A stretch of 18,320 nt of DNA, from NCBI GenBank assembly GCA_016800925.1, contig JABCPU010001022.1:1-18320 (forward strand), written 5' to 3'. This document shows positions 1 to 10,112 of this stretch, one piece after another. Within the stretch, counting starts at the first letter, position 1, and the number at the start of each line of letters is the position of its first letter. Source of the stretch: Suillus spraguei. Lineage: Eukaryota; Basidiomycota; Agaricomycetes; Boletales; Suillaceae. A program made the position numbers and the translations under genes. Under the pieces are notes generated by a model that was given only the letters and a program-made list of their open reading frames with translations, was not told the DNA's origin and ran no database searches.

Positions 1-244
1 ACAGCACTGGCGACGTGGTGAGTGATGAAATACCGTATATTACAAGATGGGAAAACATGAGCAAGATATAAAAATACATAGTCCGGTCACCGAACTACAG
101 TCATGAACGGCTTTTGGAACGTGCAACCGCTCAAGAGCCCGAGGTGGTAGGAACAACGATAGGTGCAACGTTCAGGACTGCTAGCGGCGGGCTGCGGGTC
201 AACGGCTCAAGAGTCCGGACTGAAGACGAGAGGATTCCAAAGCG
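1..244. other. 3' flank of NACHT copy A
   Basis: Non-coding by inspection. It aligns with 12499-12743 with small indels and so belongs to the duplicated block. No polyadenylation or other signal can be named with confidence. Confidence 0.5.
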
Positions 245-3200
245 TCACGTCATGGACTAAGTATTATAGAACATGTCAGGTGTGGCTACCTTGAGTCGTT
301 GAAACATACCTTCACAATTTTTTCCCCTTCAGATAAGACGACAAAACAAGAGCGCAGACCCTTCAAACACCACTCCATTTCCAACCAGGGGACGATATGA
401 CCATTCCAAAAAGCCTGGAATATACAATTGAGTGTGTCATCCCATGGGCTGGGGGCACGCGAGAGATGTACGGTCCAGTTATGACAGGCGTACTTGAGAG
501 CGTCGCAAGCTGTTCGACTGCGTTCCCGTGCTGCGTTTGCAGAGCTCTCAAAGGCATTCATAGCATGAATGATCTGCCTGTCTGATAGAAGGCTTTCTGG
601 TATTGCAGAGGTGGAATGATGCTGGTGTCTTAATGCCAAGAAAACCGGAAACATCAAGAAATCTGGCAATGTTTTGATTTGCTGGATGACTTGAGAAGCT
701 GGGAGTAAAGGCGCGTCACTGGAGATGATATACTCGTTGATTGCGTCGGATGTCTTCAAAAATTCTTCCATTGTTACCCAGACGGAGGCCTCGGGAGTGG
801 ACTGCCACTCTTGACCGCAGGGAGTCTGCAGCCAGTCTCGTCCTGCCTGGGTCTGCAGCCAGTCTTGTCCTGCCTGGGTCTGCAGCCAATCTTGTCCTGC
901 CTGGGTCTGCATCCAGTCTCGTACACCCTCGGATTGCAGCCAGTCACGTGCTCCCTGAGTCTGCAGCCAGTCTCGTGCTCCCTGGGTCTGCAGCCAGTCT
1001 TGCCCTGCCTGGGTCTGCAGCCAGTCCCATCCTCCCTCGGTCTGCAGCCGGTCTTGTACTCCCCGAGTCTGCAGCCAGTCTCGTCCTTCCTGGGTCTGCA
1101 GCCAGTCTCGTCCTCTCTGGGTCTGCAGCCAGTCTCGTCCTCCCAGTGTCTGCAGCCAGTCGCGTCCTCCCTGGGTCTGCAGCCAATCTTGTCCTCCCTC
1201 TGTCTGCAGCCAGTCTCGTCCTTCCTGTGTCTGCAGCCAGTCTCGTACTCTCTGGGTCTGCAGCCAGTCTCGTACTCTCTGGGTCTGCAGCCAGTCTCGT
1301 CCTCCCAGTGTCTGCAGCCAATCTCGTCCTCCCAGTGTCTGCAGCCAGTCTCGTCCTCCCAGTGTCTGCAGCCAGTCGCGTCCTCCCTGGGTCTGCAGCC
1401 AGTCTCGTCCTCCCTGGGTCTGCAGCCAGTCTCGTCCTCCCTGAGTCTGCAGCCAGTCTCGTCCTCCCTGGGTCTGCAGCCAGTCTCGTCCTCCCTGGGT
1501 CTGCAGCCAGTCCCGTCCTCCCTCTGTCTGCAGCCAGTTCCGTCCTCCCTCTGTCTGCAGCCAGTCTCGTCCTTCCTGTGTCTGCAACCAGTCTCGTACT
1601 TTCTGGGTCTGCAGCCAGTCCTGTCCTCCCGCGGTCTGCAGCCAGTCTTGTCCTCCCTTAGTCTGCAGCCAGTTTTGGCCTCCTTGGGTCTGCAGCCAGT
1701 CTCGTCCTCCCCAGGTCTGCAGCCAGTCTTGTCCCCCATAGGTCTGCAGCCAGTCTCGTCCTCCCTCGGTTTGCACCCAGTCCTGTCCTTCAAATGTCTG
1801 CAGCCAGTCTCGTCCTCCCCTGGTTCGCAGCCAGTCTCGTCCTCCCTGGGTCCGCAGCCAGTCTCGTCCGTCCTGGGTATGCAACCAGTCTCGGTCTCCC
1901 CAGATCTGCAGCCAGGATCGTCCTTCCCATGTCTGCAGCCAGCCCCGTGCTCGCTGGGTCTGCAGCCAGTCTCGTCCTCCCCGTGTCTGCAGCCAGTCTT
2001 GTCCTCCCCATGTCTGCAGCCAGCTTTGTACACCCTCGGACTGCAGCCAGTCTTGTCCTCCCTGGGTCTGCAGCCAGTCTTGTCCTCCCCATGTCAGCAG
2101 CCACCCCCGTGCTCTCTGGGTCTGCAGCCAGTCTTGTCCTCCCTGGGTCTGTAACCAGTCTCGTCCTCCCTGTGTTCGCAGCCAGTCTCGTCCTCCCTCG
2201 GTTTGCAGCCAGTCTTGTCCTACCTGGGTCTGCAGCCAGTCTTGTCCTCCCCATGTCTGCAGCCAGTCCCGTGCTCTCTGGGTCTGCAGCCAGTCTTGTC
2301 CTCCCTGGGTACGCAGCCAATCTCGTCCTCCCTCAGTCTGCAGCCAGCCTTGTCCTCCCTCAGTCTGCAACCAGTTTCGTGCTCTCTGGGTCTGCAACCA
2401 GTCTTGTCCCCCCTGGGTCTGCAGCCAGTCTTGTCCTCCCTGGATCTGCAGCCAGGCACCCCCGTCCATGGTCCCCAGCCAAGATTGTAGATCTGAAGTG
2501 CGACCTCCTCGACGCCACAGCAAAGAGATGATAACTGACAGTGGCTCTAAGGGCTGAACAAGGAACGCTAATGAATCTTTTAACTTATGGGGGTCCTCGG
2601 CTTGCATAGCTTTACTTTGCTTCTTCAGTTCTGAGAGTGCATCCAAGAGAGCCGTGCTTTTTGGAATCGCATTTATCAAGCGGAGAGAGGAACGTGCGAG
2701 TAGGGAGTGAGGGTGAGGCAATGCAATATCGTGTACTTGAGGGAGGCTGCAGTTTGAGCGGTCGAAAACATAGTCGCAAATGGACGAGTGATAGATATTT
2801 ACGGGGAGGGTGCTGTCTGTCGGGATATCCATGACAGACTGTAGCTGAATCAGCGTTGTCTGCACATCTCTGCCAAAATTAGGGCCAAGAAGTGTTGATA
2901 TTTGCGCTATGGGCAGGGGGTCTGTCAGGGCAGCAACGAGGGACAAGTGCAGGTATGCCCGCTTGGGCTCAGCACAGGTAGAGAGGATAAGGTCGTATAA
3001 CTTGTACACCTCTGTTCCTGGCAGCAGCTCGCTCGTCAGCCAGACCATCAGCTGCAACCGATCACGAGGGTCACTGTCTTCATCGTCAACAATAAACTTC
3101 ATCATCGTAGACGCCACGATGAAACGTCTGCCAGCTCGGCTCGCCAGCTTCGCAAGGTCACCCGCTGATGGCTGCGGGAAATCGGGATGGCGGGATTGCA

Positions 3201-3874
3201 GCCCTCTGAATGAATGCTGCAAAAATACATAAATGTCATTGTCGACATCGGCACCGTCTAGCGAGATGACGGTAGCAATGCCCTTCCCAGAAGTTTTCAC
3301 TGGTATCTCGGACACCAGCGAGCGCACCTCTTCGTTCTGAAAAGCTTCGCAGATATGCGATTCTGAGCGACTCGTGAGCAGAATGTGGGTCACGGGCAGA
3401 TCAGGGTCACGAAGAGCCCGTGCAAGGGAAAGGATTAGATCGGTAAGCTCAGGTTCGGATGTGCATTCATCAAGGGCATCGACAACAAACGTCAAAGGCG
3501 GACATCCACGCAATCTTGGTCGAAGGTTCCGGAGGGGTTGGAGAAAGAGAGCCTCCATCTGGTCACAGAGAGGCGCATCTGGGTCTAGTAGAGCAGGATT
3601 GTTGCGGATGGCTCTGTTCACATCTTGCCGGATGCTTGGAAAATTGGTGGCAAGCTGGTAGGCGAGCGTCGCAAAGAAATACCTAGTCGTGCCACGTGTG
3701 GTGTGTTTGCGAGAGAAAAAGAACGTTCCCGCTAGCCGCTTTTCGACATTCGTATCTTCGAACACTTTTAGACTTTTCATCTTCTCAGCTACTGTAAATG
3801 CAACGGCAGACTTTCCAACGCCAGCCGTGCCATGCAGCCAAACGAGTTGATTCTTCGTTGTATCGTCCAGGGAT
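245..3874 (-). CDS. NACHT NLR-like protein, copy A, main (C-terminal) part, separated from its start by a LINE
   Basis: This is a STAND-type NTPase of the fungal NLR-like class; such proteins are thought to act as cytosolic sensors in self/non-self recognition. The reading frame is open from the LINE junction at 3874 to a likely splice donor (GTATGT) at 309. A 53-nt intron (257-309) would lead to a final exon ending SMT and TGA at 245-247; copy B keeps the same ending. If the LINE and one target-duplication copy are ignored, the frame joins exactly to the 5' part (10131-10347) as a 1240-residue protein. In that numbering, Walker A GTAGVGKS is near 64-71, Walker B VVDALDE near 179-185, a LLTSRSE sensor-like motif near 214-220, the WLQT array near 519-1076, and a helical C-terminus with ALKYACHNWTVHL near 1174. 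No stop or frameshift is seen apart from the insertion. A longer open frame running into the LINE starts at GTG in LINE DNA and is not a real start. The first ATG in this fragment lies after the P-loop. Confidence 0.85.
793..2466 (-). repeat. 27-bp coding minisatellite: about 60 WLQT nonapeptide repeats
   Basis: I count about 60 regular 27-bp units plus one degenerate unit at each edge, all in the NACHT copy A frame. The consensus is GGRDWLQTQ. Trp5, Leu6 and Thr8 are almost invariant. Positions 1-3 vary (GGR, GGQ, RAR, RVR, EGR, AGQ) and position 9 varies most (Q, E, W, L, R, K, A, Y, F, P). Nearly every unit contains CTGCAG on the DNA. A run of near-identical GGRDWLQTQ/GGRDWLQTL units lies in the middle, and RAR-type units recur at units 3, 7, 13 and 19, a hint of higher-order copying. 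Because 27 is a multiple of 3, several other frames on both strands are also open here; they are shadows. I do not recognise a named repeat family. Confidence 0.95.
3863..3874. repeat. Target-site duplication, 5' copy
   Basis: The 12-mer TCGTCCAGGGAT lies immediately before the LINE and is repeated exactly after its poly-A tail. It is NACHT coding sequence (part of GSLDD). Confidence 0.93.
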
Positions 3875-4042
3875 GAATCGATTCTTGGACCTGAACCAAG
3901 TGGCACCTCGACTAGGACCCCGAAAAACCAACCGAGGCCCTGCGCTCAACAGCGTTCCTGACGCCCAAAGGGCGCCACCCAGCTACTCACATCAAACCCA
4001 CCTAACCTCAGAAAATCCAAAACAGTCCCCAGAAGGTCTGAC

Positions 4043-5866
4043 ATGGCTCCATCAGGATCCACAAGCCCGACAGCCCCAGTGGTGGGCAACACTCGTCTCA
4101 GAAAAACAACAGCAAACAAACCGCTACTCGCCTCCAGCAAGTCAATCGAAGAACACATAGAAGGTACAAGTATAAGAACAGATATAACTAACACAATCAC
4201 AGCAAAGAAGCTCCTAAACACGCATGGCCTAGTTCTCCCAACAGCAGGAACTATGCTCACGCAAATAGTAACAGCAATCTTCGAATTCAGCGCCTCGGCA
4301 GGTCTAGGATCTACCCACGCCGAGATACTCAGGGCTATTGCCATGGTTTTGTATGATGCGGAACGCGCGATGGACATGACCAACATCATCAACAAGATCG
4401 AAACACTCATAGGCGGCCCCCTAACAATCATGGTAGAGAAGGCTGAGGAATTAGCGCAATCAACAGACAAGCATAAAGAGGCACTAGAGGAGGCAGTAAA
4501 AGAGGTGCGTACTAATCTTAGTGAATCACTTGAGGGAATAGATAAGGCCACAAAGAGCGCAACGCAAGCGATTCAGAATCATACCAACGCAGAGGCAGTA
4601 CTCAACGGGTCTGAAGGACCTAGATCCTATGCAGCGGCAGCGAAAGCGCCGATCCCTGGCCCACTAACGAAACTTCTTTCACGCAACGAAGGTCAAACGA
4701 GACAGATTTTGATAGATAGAAGATCACTCTTCATGCCTAAGGACGCCACCACACAGCTCACAGAGGCACAGTTGGTCACCAAGGCAAAACTAGCCATCGA
4801 AATGATGAACAAGGACGACATCCCAACTCCGGACGACCTCACCTTCGTATCAGCACGCAAACTCCCTCACGGGGGCATCATATACGAACTCAACTCCAAG
4901 GAGTCAACGGAATGGTTCAACATCCCAACAAATCGCAGCAACTTCTTGGAACGATTCGGCTCCAACGTCACCATCAAAGACCGCACATTCCACGTCCTGA
5001 TGGAAAACGTCCCGATCTCGTTCGTCCCAGAATCTAATGCAGCCATAGACGACATCGAGAAGAAGGCTGCTTTCACCCCAAAAACCATCCTGAAGGCTAA
5101 GTACATCAAACCAATAGCGAGACGCAACCCGAACCAGAGAACAGCTCACATTATACTAACCTTCAATTCTAGGGAGAGCGCGAATCACGCCATCAAATTC
5201 GGGTTATCGGTAGCCAGAAAAAGAGTATATGGACGCAAACTTCTACCAGAACCATCAAGATGTCTCAAGTGCCACTCCTTCGACGGCAACCACATGGCAA
5301 CAGACTGCCCCAAGGATATTGACACATGCGGAACGTGTGGAGAACAACATCGCACAGCAATGTGCAAGGTAGACGACCCCAACAACTACTACTGCACTAA
5401 CTGTGAAATCAAGGGACACGCAGCATGGAGCCGAGTGTGCCCGACATTCCTAAGCAAGTGGGAAGCACACAAGAGACGCAACGACGAATCAAGATACCGA
5501 TTCTACCCAACGGAGGACCCACTTACCTGGGAAAAGATAGACGAACAGCCCAATGAGTGGAACGAATATCAGCAAGAAGGTAACGGTGATCACACAAACC
5601 TAACTAACCAGAATCCCCCCCCACCTCAGCAAAACAGAACGAGAGAAGCAAGACCAATGAAAGCAAGACTCAATCAACCGCAGCGCCCAAGATTCCCCAA
5701 CAACATCCCATTAGGAAGTCAATCGCGTCTCACAGATATGTGGACACAGCAAGAAAACGCGCCAGACACCCAACCTCAACGCTCTCATTCCGCTGCCTCA
5801 AGAGACTCTTTCTTCTCAACACTCAACTACACGCAAGACGGCAACGCGGCCAGCGGCTGGGACTAA
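4043..5866 (+). CDS. LINE ORF1, gag-like nucleic-acid-binding protein (607 aa)
   Basis: This is the RNA-binding protein expected to package the LINE transcript. The frame is closed by a stop near 3959, and the first ATG after it is at 4043. The N-terminal half has a helical stretch (about residues 110-190, rich in Glu, Lys and Ala) that could be a coiled coil. A middle segment around LERFGSNVTIKDRTFHVLME may be an RRM-like fold, but this is inference. Three consecutive zinc knuckles follow at about residues 408-470: CLKCHSFDGNHMATDC, CGTCGEQHRTAMC and CTNCEIKGHAAWSRVC. This triple CCHC arrangement is known from ORF1 of Tad1-, I- and Jockey-type LINEs. The tail is Gln/Pro/Asn rich. The frame is intact, and its TAA overlaps the ORF2 ATG (TAATG). 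Confidence 0.92.
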   Translation: MAPSGSTSPTAPVVGNTRLRKTTANKPLLASSKSIEEHIEGTSIRTDITNTITAKKLLNTHGLVLPTAGTMLTQIVTAIFEFSASAGLGSTHAEILRAIAMVLYDAERAMDMTNIINKIETLIGGPLTIMVEKAEELAQSTDKHKEALEEAVKEVRTNLSESLEGIDKATKSATQAIQNHTNAEAVLNGSEGPRSYAAAAKAPIPGPLTKLLSRNEGQTRQILIDRRSLFMPKDATTQLTEAQLVTKAKLAIEMMNKDDIPTPDDLTFVSARKLPHGGIIYELNSKESTEWFNIPTNRSNFLERFGSNVTIKDRTFHVLMENVPISFVPESNAAIDDIEKKAAFTPKTILKAKYIKPIARRNPNQRTAHIILTFNSRESANHAIKFGLSVARKRVYGRKLLPEPSRCLKCHSFDGNHMATDCPKDIDTCGTCGEQHRTAMCKVDDPNNYYCTNCEIKGHAAWSRVCPTFLSKWEAHKRRNDESRYRFYPTEDPLTWEKIDEQPNEWNEYQQEGNGDHTNLTNQNPPPPQQNRTREARPMKARLNQPQRPRFPNNIPLGSQSRLTDMWTQQENAPDTQPQRSHSAASRDSFFSTLNYTQDGNAASGWD

Positions 5867-7260
5867 TGCAGCAAGAACCAACAACACAACACCAACAGAG
5901 AACAGACTTCAAAATATGGCAGCAGAACCTTCGCAAATCCTCCAACGCATGGGAACACCTCCTGAAGAACCTCAATCCCGACAACTTCGACATGGCATGT
6001 ATACAAGAACCTTTTCTCAACCCTGTGAATCTCGCTAACGCCTCTAGCCTCCGACGCTATTGGGATGTGGTATACCCAACCGGCCACCACACGAATCAAA
6101 ACCGAACGCAAGTGATAATGCTGATCAACAAGAAGATCTCCAAGAACAAATGGCACGCTATCCCAATCCAATCGACGAACGTCATGGCCATAGAATTATC
6201 GGGAGACTTCGGAAAGGTGCGTTTCTATAATATATATAACCCCTGCGACCACGACGGCACCCTGCATTTCCTCGAAAGACATATGCAAACGGAACATAAC
6301 GCACGTCGGGCAAACCCTCAACAACTCGCTCAAGGCGAGGAGGAAGTAAATACTGAACATATAATTTGGCTAGGCGACTTCAACCGGCACCACCCAATGT
6401 GGGAGCTAACTTCAAACAGTCACCTATTCACTGCAGCGAACCTCGACGCCGCAGGTGTACTAATAAATCTTCTAGCGCTGTACAATTTAATCCAAGTACT
6501 ACCCCCGGGAATCGCCACACTGGAAGCATCATCCACGAAGAACCTCACAAGACCCGACAACGTCTTCTGCTCAGCCCAACTCCAACACGCTTTCACGGCA
6601 TGCAACGTTGAGTACCACCTAAGACCAGTCATCACTGACCACTTTCCGATCATTAGCTCGCTAGAATTGCAACCAGAACGCATCAACTGTATACCGCGCC
6701 ACAATTACAGAGAAGCAGACTGGGACGAAATAAATGAGGCACTAGCAGCGGATCTCAGCACCATCCCCCCACCAACTGAGATCATGACGAAAGTTCAATT
6801 CGAGGAGGCCTTCGACAACCTCACTTCAATCATCGCGAAGGTAGTAGATGCAAAGGTGCCGAAATCGAAACCATCACCCTACGCAAAACGATGGTGGTCA
6901 AAAAGCCTGGATATAGAACGAAAGGAAGTACATAAATTAGGCCGCAAATCGAGAGCTAAACTAGTGTATAGAAACGACCCAATCCACGAACAGTATCGCA
7001 AAGCGCGCAACGCCTTCTCAGAAAGCATCAGGAAGGCAAAGGAATCTCACTGGACCGCCTGGCTGGAAACGATGACCCCAGCCGGGGTATGGAATTTTCA
7101 CCACTACGCAGCAAGCAACCCAGAAGATCAAATGCACACAAGAATCGCCACGCTCAAGGACCCAGAACGCAATCATCAAAACTCAACCCAAACCAACGAC
7201 AGGAAAAGCGAGCTCTTATATGAGGTCTTCTTCAAACCCCCCCGGCCAATGAGCACGTAG
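5866..7260 (+). CDS. LINE ORF2, segment 1: AP-like endonuclease domain
   Basis: This segment makes the target nick that primes reverse transcription. The start is the ATG at 5866-5868, which shares one base with the ORF1 stop; the frame is open from 5740, but upstream codons lie inside ORF1. Endonuclease motifs appear in the right order: WQQNLRKS (about residue 18), QEPF (47-50), WLGDFNRHHPMW (about 166), TRPDNVF (about 228) and TDHFPI (about 257), matching the catalytic Asn, Glu, Asp/Asn and Asp-His positions of the family. A connector up to LLYEVFFKPP follows. The frame then stops at TAG 7258-7260, just after a run of seven C (7237-7243). The natural continuation, ANEHVDPNYIYPLPV, is in the -1 frame, so a base was probably lost in the C run. 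All catalytic residues I can identify are present. Confidence 0.9.
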   Translation: MQQEPTTQHQQRTDFKIWQQNLRKSSNAWEHLLKNLNPDNFDMACIQEPFLNPVNLANASSLRRYWDVVYPTGHHTNQNRTQVIMLINKKISKNKWHAIPIQSTNVMAIELSGDFGKVRFYNIYNPCDHDGTLHFLERHMQTEHNARRANPQQLAQGEEEVNTEHIIWLGDFNRHHPMWELTSNSHLFTAANLDAAGVLINLLALYNLIQVLPPGIATLEASSTKNLTRPDNVFCSAQLQHAFTACNVEYHLRPVITDHFPIISSLELQPERINCIPRHNYREADWDEINEALAADLSTIPPPTEIMTKVQFEEAFDNLTSIIAKVVDAKVPKSKPSPYAKRWWSKSLDIERKEVHKLGRKSRAKLVYRNDPIHEQYRKARNAFSESIRKAKESHWTAWLETMTPAGVWNFHHYAASNPEDQMHTRIATLKDPERNHQNSTQTNDRKSELLYEVFFKPPRPMST

Positions 7261-8290
7261 ACCCTAATTATATTTACCCTCTTCCCGTTTGTGAGTTTAC
7301 ACTGATAACGAATGAACAGATAGACAGAGCGATAGCAAAGCTCTCCCCGCACAAAGCCCCTGGACCGAATGGAATAAGTAACTGCGTCTTCACCCACTGC
7401 GCAGCGCAGCTAGTCCCACTTATGGGACCGATATTTCGAGCGACCTTTACATTAGAAATATACCCGGACCAGTGGAAGAAGTCATCAACCATAGTACTGC
7501 GCAAACCCGGCAGACCGGACTACAGTCTCCCCAAGGCGTACAGACCGATAACGCTGCTGGACACCATGGCCAAAATACTATCCTCATGCGTGGCAGACGA
7601 CCTCACCTATATAGCCGAAAGACACGATCTCTTAGCAGCAACGCACTTTGGGGGAAGACCAGGACGCTCGACCACAGATTCCCTGCACTTACTAACGAAG
7701 TTCATTACTGACGCTTGGGCCTCAAGGGAAAATTTTGTTTCCATGTTGTTCCTGGATGTTAAAGCCGCTTTTCCCAGTGTCGTGGTCAACAAACTCCTCC
7801 ACAACCTCAAGAAATCAGGAATACCTCAAGAATACATCGATTGGTACAGGAGAAGATTAGACGGAAGATCAACATCTCTAATCTTTGACGATTTTCAATC
7901 GGAATCATTCCAGGTCAAAGGTGGTGTCGATCAAGGCTGTCCCTTATCCCCACTTGCATTCATCTTCTACAATACTGACCTACTAAGAGTCGCAGATCCA
8001 AGACCCCGCAAGGGAGAACTCAGCTTAGGATTCATAGACGATGTCGCTTTAATAGCGAAAGGTGAGTCATACGAAGAGGCGAACACTAAGCTAACTAGAA
8101 TGATGGAGAAGAGAGGAGGCGCGCTACAATGGAGTGAGGAGCATCACGCGGAATTCGAGCTAGACAAAACGGCACTGGTATGTCTCTCAAGAAAGCGCGT
8201 GCAAAGTGTCACGGACCCACACAAAACAATCCCTGCGCCAAAACCTGCAATCGCCATTCGAAATCACAATACAACCATCGAGCTCGCACA
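7244..8290 (+). CDS. LINE ORF2, segment 2: reverse transcriptase domain
   Basis: This segment copies the element RNA at the nicked target. It is in the -1 frame relative to the endonuclease segment and has no start of its own. Reverse-transcriptase blocks are seen in order: LSPHKAPGPNGISN, YRPITLLDTMAKI, FLDVKAAFPSV (motif A Asp, near 7755), GGVDQGCPLSPLAF (motif B) and LGFIDDVALIA (motif C, FIDD instead of the common FADD/YADD, near 8030). The segment continues to RNHNTTIE, after which the frame runs into AQISRSNNRREP and a stop at 8322-8324. The expected continuation SHKFLGVIIDENL is in the first frame again, so a second indel lies around 8280-8290. The two breaks compensate, so the RT core alone is out of phase with its neighbours. 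Confidence 0.9.
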
Positions 8291-9927
8291 AATTTCTAGG
8301 AGTAATAATAGACGAGAACCTTAACTTCAAGGAACATGCAGCCCACGCCCTGGCAAAAGGCACAAAGTACATCCTGGCCTGCAACAGGATGATCCGACCC
8401 ACGAAGGGCATCAAAAGTCGACTAATGAAGAGACTATACGAGGGAGTAGTCATTCCTAAAATGTTATATGCAGCTGATGTCTGGTGCGCAGGACTGGTAG
8501 CAAAGGGCAAAGGAAAGAAGCTAAATGGACGAGGGGCTCGAGGATTCGCGTCGCAAATGGCAAGGGTGCAGAGAATGGCAACCCTGATGATAACGGGCGG
8601 AATGAGATCCACTGCTACAGATATCCTAGACGCGCACGCTAACATACTTCCCTTTCAACAGACACTACGCAAGATATGCCTCAAATCGACCCTCAGAATG
8701 ACCTCACTCCCAGACTCTCACCCGCTAGCCAGAGACATCAAGATGGCCTACAACTACGGGAATGCACGCAACTTTGCCAAACCAAAGCGCCACCCATCCC
8801 CGCTTCACAAGCTAATGTACGAATTCAAGGTCAACCCAGCTCGAATGGAGAAGATCCACCCAATCCGCCACAATCCAAAGTGGAAGCCGGACGTCGAATT
8901 ACAGATAGCGAGGAAGAAGAAGGAAGCAGCCGACGAAGATGAGCTGGCGAGGGAAGAGATCCGAGTATACTCAGACGGTTCGGCCATAGATGGAGGAGTA
9001 GGGGCAGCGGCCATTCTCATGCGAGACGGAGAGGTAAAAGACGAACTAAGGTTTTATCTGGGGAAGGATAGCGAGCACACGGTATATGAGGGAGAGCTAG
9101 TGGGGATGATTCTAGCGGTGGAGCTGATTAGAAGAGCAGGAGGGGGAGAATCAATGGCACTGGGGGTGGACAACCAGGCGGCAATTCGCGCAACGAAAGC
9201 ATTCAATTCGCAACCCGGACATCACCTAATGGACACCTTTCACGACAGTCTCCGTGAAATCATCCCAGACAACAATGGCAAAAGGCTGGTGGTGAGATGG
9301 ACGCCAGGCCATGTAGGAATACCGGGGAACGAGAAGGCAGATGAGAGGGCAAAAAGGGCAGCAAGGAAAGACGTCTCGGAGGGGAGACTTCTCCCAAAGT
9401 CTCTAAGGACGGCAGCGAAGGATCCCATCACGCTACCAATCAGCAAATCGTCCACACTCCAGCAGTTTCGAGAGCGAATCAAGGAAGAAGCAGCAAAGGT
9501 CATGCACCTTTCCCCCCGTTTCGCTGCCTTACAGACCATAGACCCAACCGCTCCGTCGAAACACTTCGCAGGACTCATTGATCAATTCCCGCGTCGTCAC
9601 AGCTCGCTTCTCTTCCAGCTCAGAACAGGACACATTCCTCTCAACAAACACCTACACCGTATAGCGAAGTCAGAAACAGCAACATGCCAACAATGCAACG
9701 AAGGAAACGAGTCAGTCCATCACTTCCTTCTCACCTGCCCAGCATACACCAGACAACGCAACATACTCAGACAAGAACTAGGAACGAGAGCGCACCATGT
9801 GAAGCACATTCTCAATGACGCTGAATGTCTAAAGTCACTGTTCACATTCATAGCCAAAACGAAAATATTCGAGCCAACCTTCGGAGACGTATCACCACCA
9901 AAGGACAAGAACGACAAAAACAGCTAG
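8286..9927 (+). CDS. LINE ORF2, segment 3: thumb/connection, RNase H and Cys-His tail
   Basis: This is back in the frame of the endonuclease segment; the coordinates mark where homology-like sequence (SHKFLGVIIDENLNF) starts. It includes the region following the RT palm (LMKRLYEGVVIPKMLYAADV) and a type I RNase H domain with all expected acidic residues: YSDGSA near 8967, VYEGELVGM, GVDNQAAI and WTPGHVGIPGNEKADERA near 9298. A C-terminal Cys-His motif, CQQCNEGNESVHHFLLTC near 9685, is typical of Tad1/I-like ORF2 tails. RNase H would remove template RNA after first-strand synthesis. The stop is at 9925-9927. Over 5866-9927 the complete ORF2 would be about 1350 residues, a normal length for such elements. 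Confidence 0.9.
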
Positions 9928-10112
9928 ACGCACCCCAATCCCTGTAACAACCCCCCCTTTCACCTTAAGCTGGTGTTAACGTCCGCGCCTCGGCCAGGAC
10001 CATTGAACACGACCCAACATCCACGGACACGCACATATGCATCAATTAGAGTAAATACCGCATGTAATGTCTATCATAGGGCTCCGCCCCAACGGACACA
10101 AAACAAGGATTC

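Noticed and set aside
793..2466. CRISPR-like or other regularly spaced repeat
   Set aside because: There are no spacers: the units abut, are in a protein frame, and the genome is eukaryotic.
741..2531. Several long open frames on both strands in the minisatellite (up to 447 codons), with LQPVSS-, AASLVLP-, ETGCRP- and TRLAADP-type repeats
   Set aside because: A 27-bp repeat free of stops in one frame tends to be open in others. Only the minus-strand WLQT frame continues into NACHT sequence and is kept in copy B.
3875..3906. Apparent start of the large NACHT frame within LINE DNA (codons for PLGSGPRIDSS)
   Set aside because: The start would be GTG and the sequence is the reverse complement of the LINE 5' end; it is chance read-through of the junction.
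3946..4551. 201-codon minus-strand open frame opposite LINE ORF1
   Set aside because: It lies entirely antisense to an intact ORF1 with clear zinc knuckles and has no recognisable features.
7237..7243. Programmed -1 frameshift between the endonuclease and RT domains
   Set aside because: It is not usual inside LINE ORF2 and a second, opposite shift near 8285 would also be needed; indels or errors are simpler. The possibility is kept only as a remark in the findings.
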